Assembly: GCA_017506865.1 (NCBI GenBank)
Contig: JAFCMP010000468.1
Coordinates: 682,001-746,000 of the forward strand
DNA length: 64,000 nt
Source: Tribonema minus
Taxonomy: Eukaryota; Sar; Xanthophyceae; Tribonematales; Tribonemataceae
Reading direction: 5' to 3'
Positions 1 to 12,626 of this stretch are shown here, one piece after another (positions within the stretch are counted from its first letter, which is position 1; each line of letters starts with the position of its first letter). Below the pieces are notes generated by a model. It was not told where the DNA came from. It did not search any database and saw only the letters and a list, made by a program, of their open reading frames with translations. The position numbers and the translations under genes were made by a program.

Positions 1-3000
1 CGTCGGCGTGCGGCAGCCGCCAGCCCACCACGGCGTGTCCTGCGCGTGAACGAGGCAGCAGCAAACAGCAGGCCATTTAGAGCGCTGCGCACACGATTAC
101 GAAGACCACTGCGCAGGCGGCGCTGCATGTCAAGGCTCGCGTGAGCGCCTCGAGCTCCGTGCTGAGCGCTGCGCACACCATCACGTTGAGCGCTGGGCAC
201 ATGGTACCGCATCTCGGCGCTGCGCTTGTGACAGAAGTCGGGCTGTCGCGTGGCCGTCGACGGGGGCGAACCCTAACCCTACCTGTTGCTTTTACTTTCT
301 AACCCTAACCCTAAAGGGGGCGCTCTAACCCTAACCCTAAGCGGCGCCGCGACTGCGGTCGAAGACCGCCTTGAATCTCGCCGTACGAGAAGGAGGCTGC
401 GGCGTATTTGATGCACGTATGAGGCGGTCACTCCTTGCAGGAGCGTGCTGCGCCAAAAACCGATGGAACGTTGCCCGGGGACTCGCCGCTTTCTACACGT
501 TTCATCCACTTTCTAAAATGTCCACTGCTTGAGGTAGCTGCAGCCTGTGGAAAGCCCGCGGCTCTGACGCGTCGCTCCGCGCGGTGACATCGCGGCACAA
601 GGCCGGTGGCGCGCAGGCGCTGCGCCGCAGCTGGCAGCAGCGCCACGCTCACAAGTTTAGCTCAAGAAACAGGCAGCGGTTCAAGCCCGTCACTGGGAAG
701 AAAGACGGCCTTGCCTTCTGCTGCAGCAAACAACGACTTGAAAGGCGACCACATCGAACTGTAGATGGTGAACCATTTCCACCTAAATGGACCTCTACGG
801 ACTTTTTCAAATTCGTTTCCATTTGTGCAAAAGCGTGCAGGCGTTCGCAGTACTCGACGCTCTCGCTCTGCGCACCTGCTTCGTGGATGGCGGTCCGCTG
901 GCGCTCGTGCGGCTTGACCAGCTTTGATCGCTTCTCCAGGCCGTTCCACACCCTGCCGCCGCACGCAACAGTGAAGTGCAATGACATGCGTTAGCATTGC
1001 CAACAGAGACCATGGACCGCCCGGTGGGGAACGGACGTGGGGCGGGCGCAACGACAGTACGCAACGAGGTGCGTCAGCATCGCTACCAGAGGCCACGAAC
1101 CGCAAGGAGGCAAACGGGTGCGAGGAAAAGACTGCCGTCAGCATATCTCAGGCTCGTCACGCATACACTCAGATTTGAATCGGCGGGGTGTGCAGTGCGG
1201 GTCCTGTGGGGTGCAGGGGCACACACAGGTGGCCGCTGCCGGACACACGTTGGGCTCAGTGGGTGTTGCACATACTTGGAAAAAAAGAAGCATATGTATA
1301 CTTGTGAAAGTACGCACATTTGAAGTACATGTCAGGGTTCGCGCTATGCGAGGGAGGCATGCGAAGCAGGCAACAGTCGTGCGCTAGAGTAGTATGCTCC
1401 GCTTGCGCGACGGCTTATGTGTGCATGAACATCTTCGCTCTCGGGTGCGTCTAGCTTTGAAGTCGAGTGTATACTTATGAAAAGAAACAAAAGATCGTAT
1501 AGTGTAGATGTCAGAGCACGAGTCGTACGCATGCATGCACGTCTCTGCTCGGGTTATGAGTGCCTCCCGACAGAACCCGTGGCTTTGCCGCCAGTCAAGT
1601 AACAGAACCATAAAGCACGTCGGTGGTACTGTGCACGCACAAACCACATGCGACCGAACGAGGTGTGTCGGTAACACTGTGAAGTGTACATCATCATGAC
1701 AGGACTTTAGGCCCTTCCGTGCATGTTGCAGTATTGAGCGTTGCCTGTCAAAGGCATTGCTCAGGTGGCTGCGCAAACAGTCACCCTGACCACAAACCCT
1801 AACCCTGACCCTGACGGCAGCAACAGCTGCAGCACAGTCGTACCCTAACCCTTGACCCCAACCGTTACCCAACCAAACCGCGCGAGCGGTCACCCTGACC
1901 CTGACCCCTAATCCTGACCTCAACTGCAGCAAAACCTTCAGCACGGTGGTACCCTAACCCTTAGCCCTAAGCCCTAACCCTAGCAAATACCTGTCGATGG
2001 CATTGCTCAGGTCGCCGCGCGAGATGGCGTCCGACCCCGCCTTGGCGGCGGACATGGCGGCCACGTTGCACACTTGCTGCGCACGGCACACGCGCGCGGA
2101 CGATCACGGGTGTCAGCAGAATAGAGAAGCGGCACTTTGTTGCTGTTGTGTGGGTGTGTGTGTGTGTGTGTGTTGTTTCAACACTTGCGGGCGCGGGTGC
2201 CGCACGGCAGGTGCGTGAGTAGAGAGGCAGCGTTCGGTTTGGTGTGCGTTTGTGTCACTTTGTCGCTTGCGCCGGGACACGCTTGATAAGCCCGCATTGC
2301 GGTCGCACGTGCGGCATTGCAGGCGCGTGCGGTAGGCGTGCGCACGGATGTCTGCTCGCGCATGCGGAACGCCACTGCAAAGCCCGCCCACGCAGCACCA
2401 GCGACTGCGAACACCAACTTTAAGTGCTGTCACTGCCACCGACGTTAATGGGGCCTCCATAGGGAGTGAGTGCGAAGCATATGCATACATGCGCAGGCTG
2501 TGCCTCCTAATACAGTTGACGTCTGCTTCCGAAGTGGTTTGCACCGCTACGCGCAGCTGCGAAGTTGACAAAGGCACGGAGGCAAAGTCAGATCCCCCCC
2601 CCACCGCCCGCCCCCGCCAGCCGAGGCTCAATGGCTTGGGGCGGAGCGCATCTAAACGCCACGGAACAGCGCCAACACAGGACAGGCCTAGTTGTGCACC
2701 TGGCCCCATTACACAGACGTCAGAGTCTGGGGACGTGCGCAGTCGCTTCGCAGTGATTTGAGGTTGGCGAGCAGCAGAAACCTTGCCACATAACACAGAT
2801 GTCAGAGCCTGGAGACACGGGCAGTCGCTTTGCGGTGATTTGGCCAAACACAAAAGTGAGGGTAGGTAGGCACACGTACCTCGATGTCGGCGCCGACAAA
2901 GCCCGGCGTGAGTCCCGCCAGCTCCCCCGCCATGGCCCACCGCACAGCCTGTGAACAGCGTGCAGACACGGAGGGGCGTGGCCGTGAGCGGTCCGCAAGA

Positions 3001-6000
3001 GTGGTCATCACGCGCGCATTGGCGTATATCGCATCAGCGCTGCCGAAGATATCAATCAGGATGCGCCGTGCGTCGCAGGACCCTCCAGACCGCAATGAAA
3101 GGCGCAAGGACCATCCGCATGCGCCATACCACCAGTCACACACACACACACACACACACACACAGTCTCCCTACTTCTCTCTGTCATGCTCTCTTTCTCT
3201 CTGCCTCTCTCTCATCGACACATCCAGATGCACTCCCTTCACGCACGCACGCAGCAGGCGACGCTCCGCACCTCGGCGGAAGGCGCGCCGTCCGCGCGCC
3301 CCTCGGCGGCGCCCGCGGCCTCCGCCGCCGCCGCCGCCGCCGCGCGCTGCGCCGCCGCCGCGCGCCGCCGCAGCGCCAGGTGATGCATCGCCAGCGGCGC
3401 GAGCGGCGCGCCGATGAGCACCAGCGCGATACGGCCGCCGACGCGCAGCAGCTGCAGCGGCAGGCGCCGCGCGGCGGAGCGTCGCATGTTGCGGTCGGCG
3501 GCGGTAGTTGTTGAGGTTGGCATCGGCGCGGCGGCGGTTGCGGTGGTGGTGAGCGTCGCGAGCGCGTTGGCGGCGGTGAGCGCGCCGGCGGCGGCGGCGG
3601 TGGTCTGCGCACGGCGCAACGGCGCATGGGCAGGGGGGAAGGAGGGGGGGAGTTCAATTTGACGCGCGACAAGGGGAGCGCGGAGAGGGGAGGAGTCTCG
3701 AATGCGGCATCTGATGGAGGCCGCCGCTCCACAGTGAAGGTCGGCACAGAAAACCTCAAGGGGGTCTCGGCAGTAAGGGCGTGATCGAGCGCCGTCACTG
3801 AGCCGCGGGAACCCGTCTCTCGAATCAAAGTGCAGAGGGAGACAGCGCACCGCAGTGCGCGGCACAATAATCCCCTTAGGCGCGGCCCTCCCCCACTGCG
3901 TGCAGAGCGCGGCTTCCAGGGCTCCCAGCAAACTTCCGGCGTCGCCAGCAGTCATGGCGAACCGCGCTTTACCCATGGACTTTCGACGGGGGCGAACACA
4001 GTATGCGTGCTATTGACATCGCTGGTGCTCCTTACCTGGTCAGCGCCAGAGCGACTAGCGGCGGCGGCGGCAGCGGCGGCGGCGATCGCGTCACCTACAA
4101 AGCAACCGCATCGCACAAGACTACACGCAGCCTTCGTGCAGCTACCAATCGACCGCAAAGCTGCCATGCGCCGTGCGTTCAGCGTTGCGTTCTTCTGTCG
4201 CACCTGGTCAGCGCCACCGCCGGTGCCGGTGGCGGCGGCGGTGGCAGCGGCGGCGGCACTGGCGATCGCGCTGAGCGTGTCGGCGTCCGGCGTCACGCTC
4301 ATGGCGGCCAGGTAGCGCGCGAACAGCTGCTGGCGGCCGAGCCTGTCGGGCGCCTCCACCTCCACGGACGTGCCGAAGCGGCCCGAGCGCAGCAGCGCGG
4401 GGTCGAGCATGTCCTGCGCGCGCAGCGTAGTAATTCACAATAAATAAGCATAGTAATTCATGATAAATTCATCTATGAATAAGAGATGGGTAGCGAGCGG
4501 GTGGGCGGCGGCGGCGGTCGATGTGAGCAGGCACGGACGCTCGCGAAGTTGACAGATGATGTGACTTCAAGTTTGAGCACGTCCTTGCGTGCAGCGGGCG
4601 GCGGCAGCAGCAGCAGCGGTCGATGCGAGCAGGCTCAGACACCCATGAAGTTGACAGGTCATGGAACTTCAAGTTCAAACGAGCGAGCAGGCGCGGGCAG
4701 CGGCGGCAGCAGCGGTGGACGTCAGCAGGCAAGGATACTCAGACACTCGTGAAGTTGACAATGTAAATTCCAGTTCTGTAACTTCAAATTTGAAGATGTC
4801 GCGCGCGCGCGCTCGCCGCGCGGGTGGTGGCGGCGGCGACCGTGATGCTGTCGTTGGACGAGAGCCAGCCCACGGCATCTCTCTGCCATGCTGATGCCCA
4901 CACAGGGGCACTCCTGAACTGGTCAATGTTGAGTCGCATGCACCTTCAAGTTCACCACTGTTGGTGGCGGCGATGACTACGGTGCCGTTGGTGGGCAGCG
5001 ACGCGCCAGCCCTCGCATCTCTGTTGCGCATGTGCTGTCAGAGCAAGTACTCTCAGAGTATGTAACTTCAGGTTCGGAGTCGTCTGCAGCGCTCTCACCC
5101 CCCGCGGTTCGTGGTGGCGATAATCACGATGCCGTCGTTGAACAAGAACCCGCCAATCTCTGACATCTCTGTTGCGCAGGTGCTCTAGAATGTATGTAAT
5201 AACCGATAACCCCTCCATCTCTACATCTCCGTCGTGCTGATGCCCCGTTGAGCATTCATTCCTGAAACTGGTCAATGTTGAATCGCATGCAACTTCAAGT
5301 TCAACATGCTCTCACCCCGCCATTCTTGGTGGCGATGACCACGATGCCGTCGTTGGGCGAGAACCCGTCCATCTCTGACATTTCTGTTGCGCATGTGCTG
5401 TCAGAACAAGTACGTAACTTCAAGTTCAGAGTCATGGCACCACGCGCAGCGGCAGCGCTCTCACCCCGCGGTTGGTGGTGGCGATGACCACGATGCCGTC
5501 GTTAGGCGAGAACCCGTCCATCTCCGCCAGCAGCTGCGTGAGCGTGGACTCGCGGTCCAGCGCCAGGCTCTGCTGCCCGTTGGTGCCGCTGCTGCGCCGC
5601 TTGCCGACGTAGTCCAGCTGCCGTTGAGGAAGGGGGGCGAAGACGGCAGCCGCAGGCGCGCAGCGGTGATTGAGACAGGTGCAAAAGACGTGGCGGAGCG
5701 CTTCAAGGTACAGGCGTTGACATGTAGACTTGGTGCAATGTGCTGCTGCGCCGCTTGCCGACGTAGTCCAGCTGCCGTCGAGGAAGGCGGGCGTGCAAGA
5801 GTGGAGGCACGGCGATTGAGACAAGTGCAAAAGATGTGGCAGTGTGTTACTAAGTACACTAAGTGTGGAGTACGCTTTGAGCAGTGAGCGCATTGGTGCC
5901 GCTGTTGCGCCGCTTCCTGACGTAGTCCAGCTGCCGTTGAGGAAGGGGGGCGAAGACGACGGCGGCATGCGCGCAGCGGCGGTTTAGAGAAGTGCATGGT

Positions 6001-9000
6001 GACATGGCAATGTGCTACCAAGTATAGGCGTTGAGGCGTACGCGTTGAGCAATGTGCCCGTTGGTGCCGCTGCTGCACCGCTTGCCGACGTAGTCCAGCT
6101 GCCGCCGCGGAAGGAGGGCGAGCAAGAGTGGAGGCACGGCAATTGAGACAAGCGCAAAGGACATGGCAGTGTGCTGCCAAGTATACGAATTGTAGCGTAC
6201 GCTTCGAGCAGTGAGCGCGTTGGTGCCGCTGCTGCGCCGCTTCCCGACGTAGTCCAGCTGCCGTTGCGGAAGGGGGGCGAAGACGGCGGCGGCATGCGCG
6301 CAGCGGCGGATTAGAGGAGTGCATGGTGACATGGCAATGTGCTACCAAGTATAGGCGTTGAGGCGTACGCTTTGAGCAATGTGCCCGTTGGTGCCGCTGC
6401 TGCGCCGCTTGCCGGCGTAGTCCAGCTGCCGCCGCGGAAGGGGGGGCGAGGAGGACGGCGGCACGCGCGCAGCGGCGGTTTAGACAAAGGCGCGACGACA
6501 TGACGAGGTGTGCACATCTACATGTACATGTATAGATTGAAAGATGCATATGTACGAATGTATGAACGCATGCGGCTGCCATCAGAAAGGGCCGAGGGGA
6601 TACCGCGCACACGCGGCGCAGAGCGCGACGGCGCGGGGCAGCACGCGTACAGGCATACAGCAGCACGACGACGCGCGAACGCACGCAAGGCGCTTCTGAC
6701 ATGTGCCTCTGAACGAGTCTCGCACTGTGCAAGTGTCGCTACCACTGTCACGAACATGACCGCGACTGACGCAGCGCTCACCTCAACGATGAAGACGATG
6801 GCCTGCTTGCGAACGCGCACACAAGCGCTCTCTGACATATGCCTGCACGAGTCTTCGCACTATGCAATGGTCACCACAGCTCTTGCAACAGCAGCTTAGG
6901 GTTAGGATTTAGGATTTAGGGTTAGGGTGCCGTGACGCAGCCGCTCACCTCGTCAATGAAGATGATGGCCTTCTTGTGCTTGCGCGCCGCGGCGAACTGC
7001 TGCTTCACCAGCGCGACGCCCTGCCCGGCGTACATGCCGTTGTAGTCGCTGCGCAACAGCGAAAGGGGGGGAGGGGAAGGCGGTGGGGGGGGCAAGGGGT
7101 AGGTTCAAAACACCAGATGATGTCAGCGTCCAGTAAAATGAAATGCAGCCAGGTGGTCCTGGTGATCACACACGTGCTGGCAGAGGTCGAGTAGCGCAGG
7201 GCAAGGACAGCCTCAACTGATTCTAGCGCTGCCGCGAGTGGGGTAGCGGCAACTTCAATTGCAACTTCAACCAATGGCTGTGCTCGGCGAGATGGCGGCC
7301 TCTGCATAGTGCGATGGAAGCAGCAGCGGCGCACGCACGCGCGCTCCTAGTACATAGCTGGATTGCAGCAGCGGCGCTGCGGGGTGCCATCAATAACGAG
7401 GCGGGCGTGACACACAACCACTCTGGAACCAGAATGCTCTCGAGCTAGTTGCAGCTAGGTGCACGAGCGCGCCTGACGGTCCAGAGAGAGGACGACCGCA
7501 GCGACCAATCAAACAAGCAGGTTGCGCTCGTGGCTTGAGCGAGGGATGGTAAGGTGGACGACGACGGCTGTTCCATTGGCGACGCTCCGCACGAGTGCAG
7601 CGACTGCGGACACACGCACTCTTGACGTCTGCGACGCTGAAGCAGGGGAAAGCGACCACAACAATAGAAGGGGGAAACGCACCTGCCACAGGAGTACAGG
7701 AAGGGCACGCCCGCCTCGCCAGCGCAGGCCTGGGAAGCGAGGGGGGGGGGGGGGAAGCAGCGGCGACGCAGCGAATGGTGTCAGCTGTGAGAAAGGCCTG
7801 CGGGCTCATACGTGCCACACTCCGTTAGCGAAACAGACGACTGGCATCGGCGGGTGCGTCGGAGGATTGACGAGGCGTCGCTCACTGCGCACGCGTGACT
7901 ACGCACGCTCAGCAACACGAGCGGCCTAAACAGTGCTGACCATTGCAGAGGCCTTTTCGAATGCTCGGCTGACAGGAGGGAGGTGGAAGGGGGTGTCACG
8001 GTTCACAGGCAGGGTGGGACAAGATGCGGATGAAAGTCAACCGCCGTCCAGCGAGCTTCGAAAACGGGAGACTGAATGCGGTTATTGGAGTGCAGGCGCC
8101 AGCAACATCATCGTGTCCGTCATTGTAGTCATCGGCAAGTGGCTGGCATGCTGGTGGCACCTGATCCATAAGCATGAAAATCGCATCAGCTACACCGAGT
8201 CACAGTACGCAGTGGAGGCTCATGAACCGAGCAATCTGATACAGAGCACACGCTCAGGAACGAGTCCATCGATGCAGCAGATTACTTCACTGCGCCCGCA
8301 CCTTGGCCAACAGCGTCTTGCCGGTGCCGGGAGGACCGCATAGCAGTATGCCCCTGAGAGTGATGTTGGAATGCAGCGTTACACGAGGGGGGGAGGGGGG
8401 GGGGGGGGGAGGGCAGTGAGAAGAATGAAATGCGATGCTGTGCGCTTTGTTTCGGTCATGTGCTTTTTGCCTATCTGAGAGTCTTGCGCTGTCAGCGCCG
8501 CTTCCCGTGTGTGTTGACGACGTGGCTGACGAGACTCTCACATGAAGAACTCCAAAGGTATACTCTGAAGTACGGTCGTCAGTACAACAAATGTATACGA
8601 GTCCATGAACTACACCTGTACAACGCGGCACGCCTCGCCTGGATACGGTGGCGAAGGCCCTGGCGCATTGCTCCGACAACTGCAGGATGTCACCACCAGC
8701 TGGCGCAATGTGAATGGAGAACTATATATGTGTCAAGCTGCACACACACATACACGAACAGACGCATACGCTCAGGCGGCTTGCCTCACCTGAGCACGGT
8801 GGCGCCCAGCTTGGCGTACTTCTCCAGCGACTGCAGGCACTCCACCATCTGACACGAATAGGAGCCCCATAGACTCCAAAGTACTCGCTCATAAATGAAA
8901 AAAATCAAAGCATATACTTCGAAGTTCTTGTATGTAACAAGTCCAAATAACTGCATATCAGTACATACACCTGTACAACAGCGGCGCGCCTCACCTGGGG

Positions 9001-11816
9001 ACGGTTGCGCCCAGCTTGGCGTACTTCTCCGGCGACTGCAGGAAGTCCACCACCTGGCGCACCTCTTCCCTGGCCTCGTCGCAGCCGACCACGTCCTTGA
9101 ACGTCACGGGCTTCTCTGCGCGCGCGGTAGATTGCAGCGTAGCAATAGGGGGAGGGGGGGGGGGTGAGGTTGGGGACGACAGGTTGGGGACGACAGTTAC
9201 TGGCGGTTGCTGACCCCTGGCAATGACTGTGAAACCCTGGAAGTCGCCCTAGATGGACTGGCTACTACCAGGCTTCAATGGAGTGGATCAGGCTATCTTG
9301 CAGCGCTTGCTGCGTCTGCATTCATGACTTGAAAATCATGGACTGATCAAACATGAATTATGTTGGATTTCCTGCTGTCACCACGTCACAGTATTGGCTC
9401 TCGAGTTGCTCTCAGCGCGGCTCCATCAATGGCCCATCGCGGCGCCCCTCACAGCCCTGGGCACTGGAACCTGCCACTGCTGGGGCATCATGATTATTGT
9501 GCGCATGGCCCAGCCGCGTGGGGGTATGTGTACACGCGTGCCTGCGCTGCCAAGGGCGAAATGTGGCTTCAAACCATCAAACTATTATGCAAGGGCTTAA
9601 GTCAGACCCAGCGTGCTAGCACATTCTTGCTAGAGGCGCATGTTGCGAATGGGGGCGAGACATGGCAAATCCCTAGCCTGACAGACACTCCGGAGTATGC
9701 AAGTAGTAATCAGCCCCGGAGAGAGCTGCGTACACGCGCTAGGTACTCCCTGATGCTGTTCGCACAAGTCAGATTCATTGCCCCCGCAATACCACTGACC
9801 TTGCCCCCGCTTCTTGGCTTGCTGAACGCTGCCGCCGGCAATGAACCGCCGCACCAGCGCAAGGCCCGCCTGCGGAGCGCACAATCGGCAGGAGGCGAAG
9901 CGCACATGCGATTGAGTTCTCAGCGTGCGCCTCATCATGCAATATACATAGCTCGTGACCTAGAGCTCTGCGATCTTCTGATTTGTTTCCATGCGCGCAT
10001 ACACCGCATCTAGCGGATGCGAGGGTAGGCCCGCTGCGACCCCCGGTTACGTCGCGAAGCAGAACGCGACGTGCAGCAGCAGCGAGGTGCACAACAGGGC
10101 CAGAAGGTATGCGGAGCACTGACGCAATCTGCAATTGAAGTGCGCGCTGCTGCGGCGCGATGGCGCGGCGCTCAGCACATGCAAGCGCAAGGCACCTCTG
10201 GCGACTGCTACACTGGCAGTTACGCAGCATCGACTCGAGGTGTGTGCGCAGCAGTGCGACTCGCCATGCGCACACGCGCTCAGGTGGCCATGCGCGAATG
10301 GAGTGCACTGGTGACCATCAAGTAAAGTGGCGTGAGATGTTTGGCGGCCATTCGATGCCGACACGTCGGCCACGTCATGAGCTCATCTGAGCTGCGATAT
10401 GAGCTAGGGGGTGCTAGAAGGAGGGCTGCTTGTCGCGCGCTATGGCACACTGCTCGCTGTGGTGTTGCCTATCAGCCAAGAGCGCACTCCCGGCCTTCAG
10501 CGGCAGCGGTGTAAGGCATCCAGAACAATGCAATAATTGCCCAACAACGCATGAGGAGGAGCTACTTGGTGAGCTTATAAAAGCAGGGGGGGGGGGGGGG
10601 CTCCCGGCAGGCAGGTACATGAACATTCCACTGCGCAAATAGGTAGTGCATCTAGCCCTTCCTAGCAAAGCAGACTATGATTTGTGTGCAATAGCTTCTA
10701 ATTGCGTGCGTTTGGCGCTGCAAAGTGCGTGCCGCAGATGCTGCTCGCACGCACCCATGCAAGCCGGCACTCCCCGACCGCCCGTGTGAGGCTTAAAGTA
10801 ACGTTGATCGTCGTGGGATGGGGCGAAGCGGAGTGCGACAATACACACGGGCTGCCCCGTAAAAGACACGACGGAGCACTGCTACGGCGATCGGCGCGCG
10901 CACTCACCATGGACCCCACCGCCGCGAACATGTTCGTCAGCAGGACGTAAGGGACGTTCACGAGGAGCGTGTTGAGCAGGTGTCGCCGTACGAGCGCCGC
11001 CGTCACCTCCGGCGGCATCTGATAGGTGGCAAGCACTGCCTGCATCTCCACCTCCGACGCCGGCGCGGCGCTCCCGTACTGCTGCGCCGCCGCCGCCGCG
11101 CTGCCGCTGCCGCCGCCGCGCTCCTCCCGCTCCTGCTCGTCGCGCGCGGCGGCGGCCTCCGCGTCGCGCGCCGCCTGGCGCTCCTCCGCGTGCTTGACGC
11201 GCTGCAGCAGGTCGAGGACGTCCGCGCGCGTGGACTCGGGGACCCTGTCGAAGACGTACCCCTTGAGGCTGTTCCTGTCCTCGGCGGGTAGCTGGTTGAA
11301 GCCGTCCTGGACGCTCTGGGCGGCAAGCCTCAGGAGCTCGGCCTGGTTCTCGGGGCTGATGGACTGGTACGCGTCCTCCACCATCTCCAGGCTGACGGGG
11401 CCGTCATCTCCGAGCTCAGCGGCCTCGCTGTCGGCTGGTGCGGCTTCAAGCAGGTCATCGCTGGCGACGGCGCCATCTCCACTGACATTGTCGAGGCGAG
11501 AAGCACGGCTGGAGTGAGAGCGCGTGCTGCTGTGAGACTCCGTCACGTGGCCAGCGCCAGCGCCGCTGCCACCGCCAGACTTGGGAGGCACTCCATCCTC
11601 GTCATTAATGCTGTTGCCGCCGCTTGTCTCTTCCTTGATGCCATCGCCCACTGCACGGCCAAAGGCACCCACAGCGCCAGGAAAGCCACCCAGCCTGCCA
11701 CCGCCTCTGACTCTCCGCAGCAAAGCCAGCTCACGCGCTGAGGGAGCTGGCCTCGCTCCACCGGGACAGCACAAGGCGAGTCCCACTGCAACAAGTGCTA
11801 AACCTCGCTTTGTCAT
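1..11816 (-). CDS. ftsH: FtsH-family AAA metalloprotease, m-AAA-like, C-terminus beyond window
   Basis: ATP-dependent membrane zinc protease that extracts and degrades membrane proteins. Exons in transcript order are 11816-10908, 10128-10051, 9869-9800, 9115-8995, 8353-8302, 7729-7683, 7048-6949, 5617-5465, 4413-4204, 2948-2880, 2076-1991, 952-876 and 39-<1. All junctions are GT-AG and all phases agree, giving about 670 residues. Exon 1 starts with a hydrophobic signal-like leader and ends in a hydrophobic segment (NTLLVNVPYVLLTNMF). The AAA core has VTFKDVVGCDEA, Walker A GPPGTGKT (about residue 400), Walker B IIFIDE (about 457) and LDPALLRSGRF in the second region of homology. The M41 site AIHEAGH is split between the last two exons and is followed by AVVGWRLPHAD, which resembles mitochondrial AFG3/paraplegin. 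Oddities are an aberrant pore loop (MYAG) and an Ala-rich insert after the SRH. The leader suggests plastid targeting, but mitochondrial targeting is possible. The 10128-10051 exon is the least certain: it keeps phase whether used or skipped. Confidence 0.88.
270..340. repeat. Interstitial telomere-like CCCTAA repeats
   Basis: Three short clusters of CCCTAA units lie at about 270-285, 300-312 and 327-340, in the intron before the last visible FtsH exon. Confidence 0.85.
1743..1775 (-). repeat. Exon echo of FtsH exon 2076-1991 (3' edge)
   Basis: The minus strand repeats the last ~30 nt of the exon, covering LSNAIDR with a few changes. It lies inside the next intron. The copied junction reads GACAG followed by GC rather than GT. 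Confidence 0.6.
1792..1985. repeat. Degenerate telomere-like repeat block
   Basis: CCCTAA, CCCTGA and CCCTTA variants recur between the true FtsH exon 2076-1991 and its echo. Confidence 0.75.
2695..2860. repeat. Tandem duplication in an FtsH intron
   Basis: About 60 bp at 2703-2760 (cagacgtcagagtctgg...) recurs at 2795-2850 with scattered changes. Confidence 0.6.
3138..3215. repeat. CA and CT microsatellite
   Basis: A (CA)n run at about 3138-3163 is followed by a CT-rich tract to about 3215, inside an FtsH intron. Confidence 0.9.
4031..4092 (-). repeat. Exon echo of FtsH exon 4413-4204 (3' edge)
   Basis: A second copy of the Ala/Gly-coding end of the exon with its donor (CTGACCAG then GTAAGG) lies about 170 bp downstream in the following intron. 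Confidence 0.7.
4812..5400 (-). repeat. Four tandem echoes of the 3' half of FtsH exon 5617-5465
   Basis: Copies near 4812-4890, 4950-5030, 5096-5180 and 5310-5400 repeat the part coding for EMDGFSPNDGIVVIATTNRG. They share the downstream intron motif CATCTCTGTTGCGCA, so the duplicated unit spans the exon-intron border. Divergence rises with distance from the exon. Confidence 0.75.
5738..6450 (-). repeat. Five tandem echoes of the 5' edge of FtsH exon 5617-5465
   Basis: Copies near 5738-5800, 5893-5945, 6055-6115, 6217-6275 and 6382-6450, with a period of about 160 bp, repeat the acceptor side of the exon (LDYVGKRRSSGTN). They also repeat upstream intron sequence, including the CGGCAG acceptor region. 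They lie in the preceding intron. Confidence 0.8.
6766..6825 (-). repeat. Exon echo of FtsH exon 7048-6949 (3' edge)
   Basis: The copy repeats the Walker B-coding edge and the donor, GAGGTGAGC (minus strand). It is part of a larger tandem duplication, with 6690-6800 resembling 6820-6960. Confidence 0.7.
6893..6930. repeat. Interstitial TTAGGG-type repeat
   Basis: A cluster of TTAGGG and TTAGGATT variants lies about 20 bp from FtsH exon 7048-6949. Confidence 0.8.
8632..8852 (-). repeat. Two echoes of FtsH exon 9115-8995 (3' half)
   Basis: The copy at 8786-8852 keeps the coding for LEKYAKLGATV and a CAG-GTGAG donor. The copy at 8632-8710 is more diverged. Both lie in the intron after the true exon. 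Confidence 0.75.
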
Positions 11817-12022
11817 GGCGCGCTATGGAGGGAGCCCCAGCCCCGGCACCTGCTGCCTTGATGCTCGGACTTGGTCAGCTAAAGCCGTCTGTCAGTGGCA
11901 ATGCGTGTGTGGCCTCACCCGCCGCCTCCAAGTGTCAATCAGGTCACTTGCCGCGCCCTTTCATCTCTGAAGTTTGCCAACTGCTCTCCCAAAAGAGACG
12001 CGCCGCGGCCAGATCGACGGAG
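11817..12022. promoter_or_regulatory. Putative bidirectional promoter of FtsH and SmpB
   Basis: Only 206 bp separate the divergent start codons of the FtsH gene (minus) and the SmpB gene (plus), so both promoters must lie here or overlap the first exons. No clear TATA box is seen. The function is inferred from geometry. Confidence 0.5.
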
Positions 12023-12585
12023 ATGCGGTGGCTGCTGCTGCTGGCGCTGGGGGCTGCGGACGTGTCTGCATATGGTGCTCTGGGGAATAGAGCAGCAGCG
12101 GCAACAACTCCTGCAAGCTCAGTGCACAGCACAGCTGCTGTTGGAGCAGGCGCAAGGCGACATACACAGCTGGCTGCAGGGAATAAGGCAAGTGGCGCTC
12201 GTTCTGAGGCCTCTGGTACCTTGCAGCTCATGAATTTTTGCCATCAGTGCTGTGTGCCTCGAAGTACTCAGCTTGTCGATGTCCACAGCATTTTGCCTGG
12301 TAGCTGCAACTTAGTCTAGATGTGATTCAGTTGGGAAGTGAGATATGTATTGCTATAGTTCTCACCTTGATGACTGAAGCCGTTGGTGGTTGCCTGCTGA
12401 CATGGTGCTAGTCGTGGATGCATCTGCATTCCATGTGCATACCTCTTCTTGTCGGCTCATGATCATAGCTGCCTACAGCTGCAGCCTGAACCATCAGATG
12501 CTTTGCAAGAACCCATGTTCAGCCCATGAGAGCAAGTATTGTCACCTGCACTCCGCGCTTGATGCGTCTACTTCAAACATCGCAG

Positions 12586-12626
<41 letters not shown>

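Noticed and set aside
2113-2940. 275-codon minus-strand open frame
   Set aside because: It overlaps a real FtsH exon in another frame and has no family resemblance or splice support.
3249-3500. Minus-strand open frame with a hydrophobic stretch (LLRVGGRIALVLIGAPLAPLA) between two FtsH exons
   Set aside because: The flanking exons 4413-4204 and 2948-2880 already join in phase, and FtsH has no membrane segment at that place. GC-rich sequence readily gives such frames.
5461-6732. 423-codon minus-strand open frame
   Set aside because: It runs through the tandem echoes in a frame other than that of FtsH. Its apparent repeats are the echoes mistranslated.
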